A stretch of DNA of 64,000 nucleotides from Strigamia acuminata. Taxonomy: Eukaryota > Arthropoda > Chilopoda > Geophilomorpha > Linotaeniidae. Under the pieces are notes generated by a model, which was given only the letters and a program-made list of their open reading frames with translations, was not told the origin of the DNA and ran no database searches. Both the position numbers and the translations under genes were made by a program. The stretch spans positions 16,952,427 to 17,016,426 of the forward strand of contig OX442315.1 of the NCBI GenBank assembly GCA_949358305.1, given 5' to 3'. This document shows positions 52,681-63,435 of the stretch, piece by piece. Each line of letters opens with the position of its first letter. Within the stretch, counting starts at the first letter, position 1.

Positions 52681-53448
52681 ATGCCTATCACTTCCTATGT
52701 ACTTCCCATTTCTTTCGCTCTGATTAATTTTTTATATCAAAAAATGGTTCGAGTTAAGCTGGATTGGGTTGCAACTGCCAGCGGAATTACAAAAATAATA
52801 GCATTTGTAAGGTTAATTTTTAAATTTTTAAATTTTTTTTTATTCTTTAAATATATTTTTCTAAACTTTTTTAGGTCATCAGCATCATTGCTTTAACTCT
52901 CTATCACAGATACGCTGATACAGTTGTTGTATTTATATCAGCATCCATTCACACGTGGCAATTTTGCAGCGTAATTGCACCGGCTAGTAGTTTCATTCTA
53001 CTCTATCTTTTCATTTCCTACTTATGCGATGAGAGCTCACCTGGCAAATGTTTCATTATGGTATGCGAATTAAACTTTAAAAAAAGAAATATTTTTTTTT
53101 CAATGCGTTAATTTTTTTTCCAATACAGGAATTATTTTTTAATCTTTTCCACGGACTTTTAAATTTAATCGTAGGCTCCATTATAATTAAATACTCTATC
53201 AATAATAGATGGTTAAAAATGATAGATGACGAAGCTGCTGTTAAAGCATCTGGAGTAACCTGATACATACAATGATAATTTGATTCAAACAATAATAATT
53301 GAATTTCAAATCACAGGCTATGTTTATCCTCCTGTTTATTGCCCATCTCGTTGATGCGTTTATCATTTTCAAAAATCGCGCCACTAATCTGAACAATTTG
53401 ATAACCACTCCAAGTGAACACGAAGGATCCACCAACGAGGCTTTTTGA
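52681..53448 (+). CDS. Small four-transmembrane MARVEL/Snakeskin-like protein, 4 exons
   Basis: Four-exon gene with exons 52681-52806, 52875-53060, 53129-53254 and 53317-53448 (stop TGA). The three phase-0 GT-AG introns are 68, 68 and 62 nt, with donors gtaagg, gtatgc and gtaacc. The protein is 189 aa from the first ATG, or 168 aa from the in-frame ATG at 52744, which has a strong context (AAAATGG) and gives MVRVKLDWVATASGITKIIA. Four hydrophobic segments are visible: GITKIIAFVISIIALTL; a long one around FCSVIAPASSFILLYLFISY; LFFNLFHGLLNLIVGSIII; and ASGAMFILLFIAHLVDAFII. The start of segment 1 and the ASG...LVDAF pattern of segment 4 resemble MARVEL-domain and Snakeskin-type proteins, which act in junction or vesicle membranes. 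The C-terminus is hydrophilic (TTPSEHEGSTNEAF). The family is inferred from topology; the exact orthologue is not recognised. An AG at about 52664 could be the acceptor of a leader intron. Confidence 0.8.
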
Positions 53449-53485
53449 ACGCTTTAATACACTAAAAATAATTAAACGTGTAAAA

Positions 53486-53491
53486 AATAAA
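53486..53491 (+). terminator. Polyadenylation signal for the MARVEL-like gene
   Basis: AATAAA lies 38 nt after the stop codon in an A-rich tail; another AATAAA follows near 53510. The cleavage site is not determined. Confidence 0.5.
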
Positions 53492-54739
53492 AAATAAAAA
53501 CACCACATTAATAAATAAAAAAAAATTAAATTTGCGTTTTCAGTTTATACCGGCTTTAATGTGACGGTTTTTGCATATTTTTCATACATTTTCAACATTC
53601 AGCCCGCCCTAGATGTTCGTGTATCTTCCCATCATACAATTCAAGGTTACGGGCTGTGCATCTCTCACTCCTTCACTCTGGGGAACATTATGAGGCAAAT
53701 TGCTATGACAACCAAGCGAGCAACGCATGAGAATCCATGCACAGACCAGTAGGCGTTCAGCTGAAGCATCTCAAGCTGCAACCAGGTGCTGCAGAAGTTG
53801 GCGAAAGTCCCTCAAACGAGCACTTTCACCAAATAAGAGACTCTCACGAGCGTCATAAAATACTATCCAAAATGTACCGCGTTACTCTTGATCTTTAACT
53901 CTTTCTCAATTATTAATTTTTTTCTTAATGAGCCAATTTAACACAAAGATCCAAATGGAAAGAAAAATGTTTGATGCACTCGCAGTGATGTGAAAATATC
54001 GAGCAAATAAGAAAAGAAAAGCTCTGTGCAATCGTTTCATGGTTAACACTTCACCCATGGGTGGCGCCACCATCTACGATGTCATAAAAATTTCTTTATT
54101 TTAATAATGCACGTGAAAAAAAATTTTCAACAATATTAAAACATCAAAAACCCAGGACCATACTTAATGGAATAAACTCTAATTGCAGCAATTATATAAT
54201 TACACTGAAAAAAGACTGAACTGATGAACTGAATCAAGCACATTAAAAAAGATAATTATATGGGTGTCAAGATATCGCAACTTCATCGTACGTAACAATG
54301 TTTTTTTTTTTATTTTCTTTTATTCCTTTCATTCTACCGCTTTTCGAGGGCATAGTTGTCAACTTGTCGTTAAACGATACAGATCTAAGACAGCGATATC
54401 GTGTATGACTGTCGATATCAATAAACTGGGTCAAGAATCAAGATTCAAGAATAGAGCATATATTTTTATCGAAGGAGGAATCAGTTGACAGATGACATTT
54501 CTTCTGCAGTCATCTGCTATTGCTTTTGATGGCAACAGGAAATTCTGTCTTTCTAAATGATAGCCTGGCAACTTCATCACCAAAAATATAAAAAATGCCC
54601 ATTATTTTTTTATAAAACGATAATTTATTAACATTTATTAGCATTTTGATATAAAGAGCATATCAACGAGTGGCATAAGTTGGAGGATCTTGGCTCGACT
54701 CTCGGCTCAGGTTGTACAACATTAAATTACAATGACTGT
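53492..54739. other. Intergenic, between convergent MARVEL-like gene and NCBP1
   Basis: Both neighbours end toward this stretch. It includes GTGGCGCCACCATCTACGAT at 54061. No coding or repeat feature recognised. Confidence 0.45.
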
Positions 54740-54745
54740 TTTATT
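54740..54745 (-). terminator. Polyadenylation signal of NCBP1
   Basis: On the minus strand AATAAA starts 49 nt after the NCBP1 stop codon, followed by ordinary sequence (no genomic A-tract after it). Confidence 0.6.
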
Positions 54746-54793
54746 TTTAAAAAAAAGTTCAAAAAAGCAAATTAAACTATAAGAGATTTTTGT

Positions 54794-57073
54794 TCAAGCT
54801 CGAAGTCTTGCGAACTGTTGAAACACTTCCAGGATCTGAGGCTCCGTGTCGGTCGTGAACAGCAGCGTTTCTAACGTGCTGATGTAGCGGAAAACTTGTT
54901 CGTGGTGGGTGTGAAACACTTGCTGCAATCGCCCGATCGTCCATCGATACCAATACGTACTAATACTGCCCTCGGATTCGCAATGTTCCGTCAAGATCAT
55001 GATGAATCGCTGGAAAATGATGAGGAAAAGATTTTTCTGATCGGTTTGTGCCGCTTCCAATCGTTCCATCTCTTTTTCAAGATTCAAATTTTCGTTGCCC
55101 TTTTCCAATTTCTCACGAGCATCGTCCACTTCTTTCTGCAATTTCTGCACGTGCTTATTCATCTTCCTAATGGTCGAGTCGAGAATTTCCCAAACGTAAA
55201 TCTTTGTAAATTCCGGAGCCATTTCTTTCGAGAAAATCCAGTTGGCAACTGCGAAACACTCGACGATTTGAGTCTTCAACATTTTGTCCACCAAAATGGT
55301 CAGCATTTGTTGGTGTTGACGCCAAACTTCGAATGCGTTGCGCAAAATACAGGTTTGCGCCTCTTCCGTCACGGACAACGTCTTGAATATGCAATAAAAC
55401 TTCGCTATGGCCGCGAACGTGTGAGACATCGACTTGCTGCCCAGAAACAATACGGTCTGAACGAACACGTCGATCTTGAGAGGATTAGGAAGATCCTTGA
55501 ACACGACGAACACATCTTCGGCCGTGCATTTGTTCTTAATACTTGTCGTCAGTTGCTGCGCGGCGATCGTTCCAGGAAGACAACCGGCCCCGTCCATATT
55601 GTACTTGTAAACGGGTTCGGGCGATAGCGGAAGCAGCGATTCGAACGACTCCGGTACGCTTTGGCTAATGCGCTGCAAATACGACATTCTGAGAGATTTG
55701 AGAAGTACTTCTTTGACAAACTTCGGTTTCGGATGTTCCAAATCCATATCCACGCAGGACGCCCAATCCTCCCAAGTCCAACAGAACTGAAAATTGCTCA
55801 GATGGAACGAAAACCAATTGACGAATCTGTCGAAACACGCCGCGTTCATCGTGTCCATTCTTTCGTACAACAACTCGGTCGCTTGAGCGAGGACTTGAGG
55901 CATGGTGTCCGGCTGCAGTTTGCACAATTCGATCAGGAGCGATCCGTAGCAAATTTCGATAAATTTTGACGTGGGCAGTTGAAACAAGCCGCCAAAAATG
56001 ACCTCCAGTATCATATAATCCAACGGCACTTTGTACTTGCCGCGAAAGCTGACCAGTTGGACCGCGCATTCTTTGCGATCACTGTAATGAACTTCAATGA
56101 TGCGATGCAACTGTTCCTCTATCAGAAACCTTTCGATCGAATGGGTTCCGGGCAGCACGGGATCTTCCGGGCAATCGGTGTAATCGAACAGACGAAACAC
56201 GACCCGCGGATAAGGGTAGACACATTCGTCGTGATGCGGCGGCGGGACGATTTGAGGCAAGTTGTGCTGCAGCGCCTCGCACAGGACTCCGTCGAATGCC
56301 AAGTACGGCCGTAAAATGCGCCGTTCCTGCCAATTGTCGTTGCGCAGTTTTCGTATTTGCGCCCACAGACTGTCCAAATATTCTTCTTGCGGATGCGGAG
56401 TGTCGGAGTTCCAGACTCGAAGAGCGTTCTGATGAGATTTGTTTCGTTTGCAAACGTAGCCTTCTATTGCCGTCAACAGCTTGTCCAGATCTTGCTCCTT
56501 TTTCTCGTACAATTTTCTGCCGACCCACGGAAGAGTGCTAAGTACGGCGAAAACGTACCAATCGGATCGCACCTGAGGAATATTGTCTTCCGTCGTAACC
56601 TGCACCATGCTTTCCAACATGTTCACGAATGAGTCCGCAAATATTACGTGACAATTCACAAGGTCGGCTAAAAAACGAACCATGATCCGAGCGTTTTCGA
56701 ATTCGCACGCTGTCAAGCAATTTTTTAAATTTCTCGTCATTATTTCGACAAACTCTCCGCCGCAATTGGAATTGCGGGCATTCAGCAATCCGACCAGAGT
56801 CGAATACACCGCCGTTTTTTCTGGCATTTTAACGGCACAATCGCACAAGATTCGTAAAATCTTCGCTTTGTAATTCGGCAAATCGGATTCCAGCACGCCG
56901 ACCAGACCTTCCAAGTTGCTCTCCAACGACGACGTACTCTTTTCTCCCACTCTCGTGATGAGCGATTCCAGCCTTTCTTCTATTTCCAGCGGCTCCGAAC
57001 GAATTCTTCGGCGCTTATGCGAATTCCCCCTATCCCCTTCATCGTCTTCTTCGTATTGTCTTCGACGGCCCAT
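54794..57073 (-). CDS. NCBP1: Nuclear cap-binding protein subunit 1 (CBP80)
   Basis: A complete 759-codon frame for CBP80, the large subunit of the nuclear cap-binding complex. With NCBP2/CBP20 it holds the 5' m7G cap of RNA polymerase II transcripts and supports splicing, 3'-end processing and export. The start [14 protein letters not shown] is followed by a basic nuclear-localisation stretch (HKRRRIR, residues 19-25). The N-terminal MIF4G domain follows (about 30-240; [56 protein letters not shown]). Middle hallmarks are [37 protein letters not shown] and [20 protein letters not shown]-terminal hallmarks are [27 protein letters not shown] and [17 protein letters not shown]. It is about 30 aa shorter than the human protein because an acidic loop before [10 protein letters not shown] and part of the coiled coil are missing. 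No stop, frameshift or intron interrupts it, and it is much richer in GC than its flanks. The large reverse-strand frames over it are shadows. Confidence 0.97.
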   Translation of the reverse strand: MGRRRQYEEDDEGDRGNSHKRRRIRSEPLEIEERLESLITRVGEKSTSSLESNLEGLVGVLESDLPNYKAKILRILCDCAVKMPEKTAVYSTLVGLLNARNSNCGGEFVEIMTRNLKNCLTACEFENARIMVRFLADLVNCHVIFADSFVNMLESMVQVTTEDNIPQVRSDWYVFAVLSTLPWVGRKLYEKKEQDLDKLLTAIEGYVCKRNKSHQNALRVWNSDTPHPQEEYLDSLWAQIRKLRNDNWQERRILRPYLAFDGVLCEALQHNLPQIVPPPHHDECVYPYPRVVFRLFDYTDCPEDPVLPGTHSIERFLIEEQLHRIIEVHYSDRKECAVQLVSFRGKYKVPLDYMILEVIFGGLFQLPTSKFIEICYGSLLIELCKLQPDTMPQVLAQATELLYERMDTMNAACFDRFVNWFSFHLSNFQFCWTWEDWASCVDMDLEHPKPKFVKEVLLKSLRMSYLQRISQSVPESFESLLPLSPEPVYKYNMDGAGCLPGTIAAQQLTTSIKNKCTAEDVFVVFKDLPNPLKIDVFVQTVLFLGSKSMSHTFAAIAKFYCIFKTLSVTEEAQTCILRNAFEVWRQHQQMLTILVDKMLKTQIVECFAVANWIFSKEMAPEFTKIYVWEILDSTIRKMNKHVQKLQKEVDDAREKLEKGNENLNLEKEMERLEAAQTDQKNLFLIIFQRFIMILTEHCESEGSISTYWYRWTIGRLQQVFHTHHEQVFRYISTLETLLFTTDTEPQILEVFQQFARLRA

Positions 57074-57215
57074 GATTCAATAATAACCAACAGAGACAAC
57101 AAACACGCTTGTGTAGTGACACTGACACACCGCTTGTTATACGTCCAGCCTACGATTCCAATTCCTTTTCCAACGGCCGCAGTCATCAGCGCCATCTGTA
57201 CTCTCTTAATATTAT
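57074..57215 (-). promoter_or_regulatory. NCBP1 leader and probable promoter
   Basis: Short GC-balanced segment between the NCBP1 start codon and a (TTAA)n repeat. On the minus strand it contains AGATGGCGCTGATGACTG near 57178-57195. TGGCGC-type motifs are seen near several candidate start regions in this window (also about 58401 and 58599). No TATA box is evident. Start-site placement is inferred. Confidence 0.35.
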
Positions 57216-57245
57216 TAATTAATTAATTAATTAATTAATTAATTA
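57214..57245 (+). repeat. (TTAA)n microsatellite upstream of NCBP1
   Basis: About eight TTAA units directly upstream of the NCBP1 promoter region. Confidence 0.85.
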
Positions 57246-57462
57246 TTTTTTACTCACTTAACCTAGAAAGTGACAAAATTTAAACAAGAAAATTGGCCTA
57301 TGTAAAATTAATTGGTAATCAAAATAGAAAATTCTCTGCTTTTAAATTATGAGTTTCAAGTTGAGCAAATTTTAATTGCGAATGATTTCTAACTTAGAAT
57401 TGTCACCCAGTTTCATCGAGTTTTAACATGAGAATTACAAAATATGTAATGTCTAATGTATG

Positions 57463-57651
57463 CAGGGCATGAAATGGAAAATTTTACGAAAAGGAAACGT
57501 CACTTCAAAATATATAAAAAAAAAAATTAGTAGTTAGTACAATTACAAAAACACAACAAAAAAAACATCACGAACCAGAACTACTACTTCCATAATTTCA
57601 CGGACCAAACCGGAACATCCTTCTGGTTTGCCTGGCACATTTCGAGCCCTG
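57463..57651. mobile_element. hAT-like MITE with CAGGGCTCGAAATG end, copy 2
   Basis: 189 bp from CAGGGCATGAAATGG to CATTTCGAGCCCTG, same family as 51736-51887 (shared CCATAATTTCACGGAC). Longer because of an A-rich interior. It lies between the NCBP1 promoter region and the next hAT MITE. Confidence 0.72.
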
Positions 57652-57815
57652 TATACGTGAAAATTCCACAAGTTAACAAAATCAATCAAAAAACACTCCG
57701 GACAGGGCCGACGAGAGGGCAGACGAAGAACCGGGGCCCGACAGTCAAGAAAGGCCCCAGAGCAAAACTATGTCGCTACATATGTTTTTGTTTTTAGCCC
57801 TTGCTTAGGTATATT

Positions 57816-57960
57816 TAGTGGCGTAGCAATCAGGATGCAGCACAAGCGATGGAGAATGAAAATAGCAACTATATATCTCGACAAGTACCGAAAATCCTCC
57901 GCTGAAGGGCCCCTCTACCCAACTTGCACATGGACCCATTGACGTCTTGCTACGCCACTG
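57816..57960. mobile_element. hAT MITE with 8-bp target duplication
   Basis: 145 bp. Ends (T)AGTGGCGTAGC and GCTACGCCACTG are inverse, allowing one changed first base. Flanking octamers GGTATATT (57808-57815) and GGTGTATT (57961-57968) match at 7 of 8, the target length of hAT elements. Non-coding. Confidence 0.8.
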
Positions 57961-58065
57961 GGTGTATTCATGCTGTATGATGTCACAAAACAACACGACT
58001 ATCTTCATTGGAGACCATCTCTAAATAACAAAACACAAAGACAAAAACCTTGTTAGTAAAAATTA

Positions 58066-58362
58066 TTATTCAGTACTTATCTGATTCTTTCCACACAAGT
58101 CCAAAATTCTCCAAAATTTTCTGTAGTGAAATGTGAGTTTCTCTGCTTGGCACCATTTTTGAGGTGATTCACCATCAGATGAAGACAAAAGCAGAACCAA
58201 ATCCATGTTCGGAACCTATAATAATAATAAACAATGCATTTAATTAAATGAGAATTACGTACCCAGTTTTAAACCAATAAGTTCATTACAGCCAGTTTGT
58301 GGGTTGCATTGAATACCTCATACTTTCGCCTTCTTTAAGCTTAAGAGACCTCGCTCGCTCAT
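58066..58362 (-). CDS. Hypothetical small two-exon gene (weak)
   Basis: Candidate gene upstream of NCBP1. Exon 1 (58324-58362) reads MSERGLLSLKKAK and ends at AAA|GTATGAGG. Exon 2 (58081-58215) follows a tattattatag acceptor and continues in phase with VPNMDLVLLLSSSDGESPQK, then a further 25 codons. The frame then either stops after ISTE (58066) or would need a non-canonical donor (CAG|ATAAGT). In the second case a TACTAAC branch-point-like sequence and a ttatttag acceptor follow, giving RWSPMKIVVLFCDIIQHEY before a hAT MITE at 57960. A TGGCGC-type motif lies about 40 nt upstream of the start. I recognise no domain. It could be a real small gene, a decayed gene, or chance. Confidence 0.25.
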
Positions 58363-60081
58363 ACGCCTAAAAACTACTAAAAACACAATTTTATCACACA
58401 GTGGCGCTATCAGCACACGCCAGCGGACTGACGCTTTTTCTATTTTATTTTCTCTCGTTCTATGCATTTTAATACTCTGAATTTAAATTTTATTTGCTAT
58501 TTTAAGATATAAATGTTTTCGGTAAATTTAGCACCAATTTTTTTTCTTTTATATTCGTGAACTAGTTTGGTTTTTGATAGTTGACTTTCTGCATCATAGA
58601 TGGCACTATCAGTTTATTTATGGATAGCCCACAGAATTACACCCCTCACCACTTATTTACCACGAGTTGTGGCAGTGATTACGTATCTTACATCTGGCAC
58701 AAATAAAACCTCCAAGAATGTTTTTAATTCACTTTGTATACGGCAGTAGAAAAATCGTTAAAAACTATAACAATTTTTATTGTTCAATTTTACCTTTACC
58801 GTGTCGCCTTCTCGTGGCTGAAATTGAAAATTTAAATGACAGTCGCATTTGATAATTGATATAATACAGAACAGAAATCTATATCTCAAATCAAATTAAA
58901 AATGAAATTATTTTCTATTTAATTGAATTTGAACGTTTGGTGCATTCTACATTAAATCTGAAAATTTTAACGTTAAACATATGTTCACATGTTTACAATT
59001 TATGCTCATTAGTTCAACCTTTTTTAAATACACATGTAGCAAACTTACGTTTTTAAAATTTAATACTCCATAAATTACCTTTAATTACTGCTCTTCTGGT
59101 AAAATTTAAATCAAAACTGGCTTCCATAACATCATAGTTCAAAGACCTCTCTCTCTCTCTCTCTCTCTTCCACTGCTGCAAAACCTTGGAAATGCATTTT
59201 AAAAAAGACACTCTAATAAACTAAATAATTAGACATAACATTTTGCATTTTTAACAAGTTGAGGGTTGTCTCGATCTAACTTTAAAAAAAAATGGCGGTT
59301 GATTTAGTTTGCTTTCATCGCAGCTAGCATGCGCACAATCTTTAAAAAGCAAAACATGTTCCAACTGCAATTTTAAACTGACTTTTTGAAATTCTATACT
59401 TTTGTGACGGTTTCGCTGTTTATCCCAAATAAATGGCTAATTTTGCCAATAGCTGGCGCATTTGATCATTTAGCGGTAAATTTAACAGGAATGTTACAAC
59501 TTGAAAGTAAACTACATAAAATTGTGTTTTGTTAGTTTAATGTCAGATTACACTTGTATAATATATTTATTTAAGTAATATTTATTTTAGCTGTATTATG
59601 ATAATATTCGTTGAATTTTTCATAAAACTGGATTAAAAGATTATGACACTTGAGCCTAGCTTGCACAGGGTTCAGACTCCATTCAAAAGACTTAATCTCG
59701 AATGTGTCCTAAGTATCCAGTTCCTATTCTCCCCTAAAAGAGAGCTAGGTTCTGTGTATCTGGTTCCTGTCTTCAAGGATTGGACAGATTCTGGAGACCA
59801 ATGTCCCTATTGGGGCAATGGTTAATCCAGTCATCCTATCAGCGTATATATTTTCTTACAAACCGGAAATTACTCGCTCTTGTCATAATTTTGTTTACCC
59901 ATTACTTACTTGAGCCCTCTACTGCTGCTATTGTTGTTTGTGCAACATTTTGCACAAGCAGCACTCGTCTTACTGCGGGCATATGAAAACCTTCAACAGC
60001 ATTCACTGGACATGGAGATGGGTGCTATAATGCCTCCATGTCTGGGAATACTAATGATGGCCGTGTGGTCGTCAGGAGATC
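58363..60081. other. No gene seen
   Basis: AT-rich. GTGGCGCTATCAG at about 58401 and AGATGGCACTATCAG at about 58599 are related motifs. Small frames near 59643-60092 are not recognised. Confidence 0.4.
59146..59169 (+). repeat. (CT)n microsatellite
   Basis: About twelve CT units. Confidence 0.85.
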
Positions 60082-60660
60082 ATGTCCGGTGATGGGTGTT
60101 CGCCATCGGACATGATAAAGATTTGTACATCGTACTCGGCGATGACTACAGTCTTCACCCGAAAATAAGACCATGGTGTTGTATTCAGCCAATATCATGT
60201 AAGTTTGTTGAAAAAGTAAAATTGTTGTTTATTTGTATTCCTTACTCTGATTAAAAAATCAAAAAAGATATACTCCGTATAAATCAACAAAAACAACGAT
60301 GTTTTAAATATTTTCATAAAAATCTAAATACAACACCATGGTGTTGTATTTGAAATTAATAAAAAATCCCAATATAACACCATGGGTCTGTATTTGAATA
60401 TAACACCATGGTGTTATAGCTGAAGTGGTGTTGTATTCGAATTTCTGCTCAATGTTTACAAAACTGCCATTTCTAGCAAAACTCGAATACAACACCACGG
60501 TGTTATTTTCGGGTGAAGACGGTAGGTCCAGTGGGTTCGGTGTATTGGGAAACTGTGTCCGGTGATGGATAATGTTTACCATCGAGCTCATTATAAGAGA
60601 AAACCACACCCGGTTCGATATGGTTGTAGATCGTGTCCGGTGATGAGTGGCGTTGACCAT
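60082..60660 (+). repeat. Recurring GTGTCCGGTGATG motif around the palindrome element
   Basis: ATGTCCGGTGATGGG at 60082, GTGTCCGGTGATGGA at 60554 and GTGTCCGGTGATGAG at 60633, each followed within about 10 bases by a GACCAT or CCATCG-like sequence. The last two are 79 bp apart. It looks like a degenerate tandem array interrupted by the TIR element at 60147-60524. Confidence 0.5.
60147..60524. mobile_element. TIR element rich in AACACCATGGTGTT palindromes
   Basis: 378 bp with ends TACAGTCTTCACCCGAAAAT and ATTTTCGGGTGAAGACGGTA, inverse with a few changes. The 14-bp palindrome AACACCATGGTGTT occurs intact at 60332 and 60402 and in degenerate or partial form at three further places (about 60171, 60375 and 60492). 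Flanking TA suggests a TA target. No coding capacity. Confidence 0.8.
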
Positions 60661-63435
60661 TGGATCCTCATATAATTCAATGCATTCCAGATTTGGTAAA
60701 CTAAGGCTGCCGAATAGCTTAGTGAAAACAAATCAAGATTTAGCCAATTAAATTGGAAAACAATTTTGTTAGTTAAATTCCCAGCTTTTTCATGTCATAA
60801 ACTGTATTCAGTTTATACCTGAATAGGATACTTCTTTCAGAGATAGATTCAAGTATGGCAGACCATTCGTAACATACACTAGACTCACTTGTCATTTATG
60901 TGCGAATGAAATACCATTTACACCAACCAAACTGGAACCAGAACTATACACAGTAAACTGAACAGTTTACTTGTTAATTTTCAGTTTACTTGTCAATAAT
61001 CCAAATTTGATGACAACTAACACCAGTTATAAATATTATTATATTTATAAGTGGCCAATTGGTAAATAGCTGAAAACAGCTATTTAAACCAATATCCATC
61101 CAAAGTTGTGGCGATGCAGAAAAGCCAACCGCATCTCTCGGATAACAACGCATTACACCAGATTCGAACCAGGACCCAATGCCATATCTAACCAGATTCA
61201 GATGACATCTTTTATCCAGATAGAAAAATGTTTCACTCTTCTCTGGATCGAGGAACCGCGAAACAAACTGATATTATTTTAGGGCTTCGGCCACAAGATT
61301 GCATAGTTTAATTATTTATATTAATTTGGTCAAATGTATATAATTTTATCGATGCAAATTGGTTATTATAATTACTTACCGGTAATGTAATTACAGTATA
61401 TACCCAACCAATAAATGTTCATGTTTTGATAAAACAACCGCCTCAATTTTACTTTATTTCAGTTACACAGTTCACTATTTTCTCCTGTTAAACTTATTTC
61501 AACATAAGAAGTTTGACTAGTTTTGGCCAAGTGTGTTAATTACTTGTGCCGGTACGTCATCGTCACACTTTGTTATTGACTTCTTTGAGGCTTAGAAAGG
61601 AAAATCTCTTATTTCATGTTTGACTTTAATGATGACCTCACGATGTTGTCATTCATCTTCATCTTGCAATGATATACTAGTATTGTCGAAAAAACAAACA
61701 TTCTTTTTTCATTTTGGTTAAATTCATATCTGAAAAATTTAAAACCCAATTCTTTCCGATTTCTTTTTTCCAACATTTTTTCTTGCCCCGGAACAAAACA
61801 TCAGTCGAAACCCATAAAACTTTGTTTACTTTTTCCTATTTACATTTTAAGCAATTCCGCAGTGGGAGAACTTCTCACACAGGTGAAATCGAGTCATAAA
61901 TCATTGATTGTAAATGGTGAGTGCATGAAGTAAAACGAGATGCTGTTCGAGATGCCACAATCTCCTTACATAGTCGCAAGTCTGTGGCACGCCACGTCAT
62001 TAAAGTCCAATTTCGAAAATTGAACACTCCATTAAGAGGTGATTGCATTTTCTTTCAAGAGAATGGAGTCAGCACTAGTAAGAACATTCTTGAAATACTG
62101 CCTTCTAAAACATTATTTTTCTCATTGACGCGAGTGATTTCACTTTATGCAAGTAAAAAAGCGTAAAAAGAAAAATGAAAATTATGTGATTTATGCTTTA
62201 TCATAAATTCCTTGAGCGAGACACGTGTGAAGTGACTTCTAAATGAGCTTTGCAAATGATACATTTGCCGATATCAATTCATTAGTGCTTCAATTTAGAA
62301 CTTTCTTCGTCACTTTCCAGCGTCATTAAATTTTGAGCAAAACCTACAGAATAATTATAACGATTTATATATATTTTTTTAATTCCGCCACTCAACAAGA
62401 AATAACTATTTCATAATGTAAAAAAAAAAGAAAGAGTGGGAAGAAAAAAAAGCCTTAAATTCACAAGAAGCTTAAAAAGTTAAAATCACAAATCCGAAGC
62501 CAAATTTAAAATGCATTTAATGGAAGCCAATTAAACAAGAATAATTACTTTTATCAGTTTTCCCAAAATCTCATGTCAGCAATTTGCAAACGAAATTAAA
62601 ACCGAAATTTGCTCCAAGTAAAAAAAAGAAAAAAAATCCAATGAAGTTTATGTCAATTACTGCCGTCCGTCTATCCTGTTTGGCTGTTGGCTCCGCTGAA
62701 ACATGACCTGCAAGAATTCTCCAGCTTTACCATATACAGTATTGACAAGGAAATCCACTTTACCAACCCCAGACAAGGTACTTAAAAAGAAGTATTTCAC
62801 AGTAAACAACTGTAACATACAAAAGTATTTTCTAAAAAATAAAAATTTTAAAATATTTAATTTTAATACGTGTTCAAAATGGGGATATTTACATGCTTAC
62901 AAACTCGACGTTTTGTGCATCAAACATCGGGTCTGCTTGAAGCAATGGTCGCTTTAATCGATTTCGGTCGCGAAAGATCGATAAGAGACTTTACTCGCGA
63001 CCCTAGATGCACAAGTGTATTATTTTCTCCATACGTACTTGGAACAACAACCGTTTGCAAGTCAGAAAACAAGGCGTGAATAATGGGAGCACGAGATAAA
63101 ATGGTAAATAGCGTATCAATTGGTTTTATAAAGAAGAAATTCAAGGAATGGTTTATTGTGCACATCTGAACTTTGCTGCTGAACATTTACGTAGAAGGAA
63201 AAGCCAACCAACTGCATGAAAAGGGGACATTTCAATCTTGTAAGAAAAAAGTTAAGTTTGTTTTTTGCTAGTTGTTTATGACTTCTCATTATCGATTTCT
63301 AATTATAAAACTGCTTTTGTTATTCAAATAAAAGGAAAAACTCGTTATTTGTCTTTATAAATTCTAAATGTGAGTCTTCCAACAGTTTATCTACCACAAA
63401 TGGCCTTAAAATAAAGAACTTTTACTTACATTTTT
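60661..63435. other. No gene called; may include the copia 3' region
   Basis: AT-rich. A plus-strand frame at 61921-62166 and an 88-codon minus-strand frame at 62920-63186 have reasonable composition but no recognisable family. If the copia copy were complete, its 3' LTR would lie in the right part; I cannot delimit one. Confidence 0.35.

Noticed and set aside
54896-55627. 243-codon plus-strand frame
   Set aside because: Exact shadow of the NCBP1 coding sequence on the opposite strand.
57703-57770. CAGGGCCGACGAGAGG / GGGGCCCGA hAT-like end
   Set aside because: Resembles a hAT terminus, but no inverse partner or target duplication can be found, so no boundaries can be given.
60304-60660. 118-codon minus-strand frame with repeated Tyr-Asn-Thr stretches
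   Set aside because: The translation simply follows the palindrome repeats and the GTGTCCGGTGATG motif of non-coding repeats.
61120-61230. tRNA-like B box (GGTTCGAATC on the minus strand)
   Set aside because: The only A-box-like sequence is about 11 nt away, too close, and no cloverleaf can be drawn.
62920-63186. 88-codon minus-strand frame near the copia tail
   Set aside because: Composition is reasonable, but it matches no copia Gag or Pol motif and has an overlapping plus-strand frame of similar quality.
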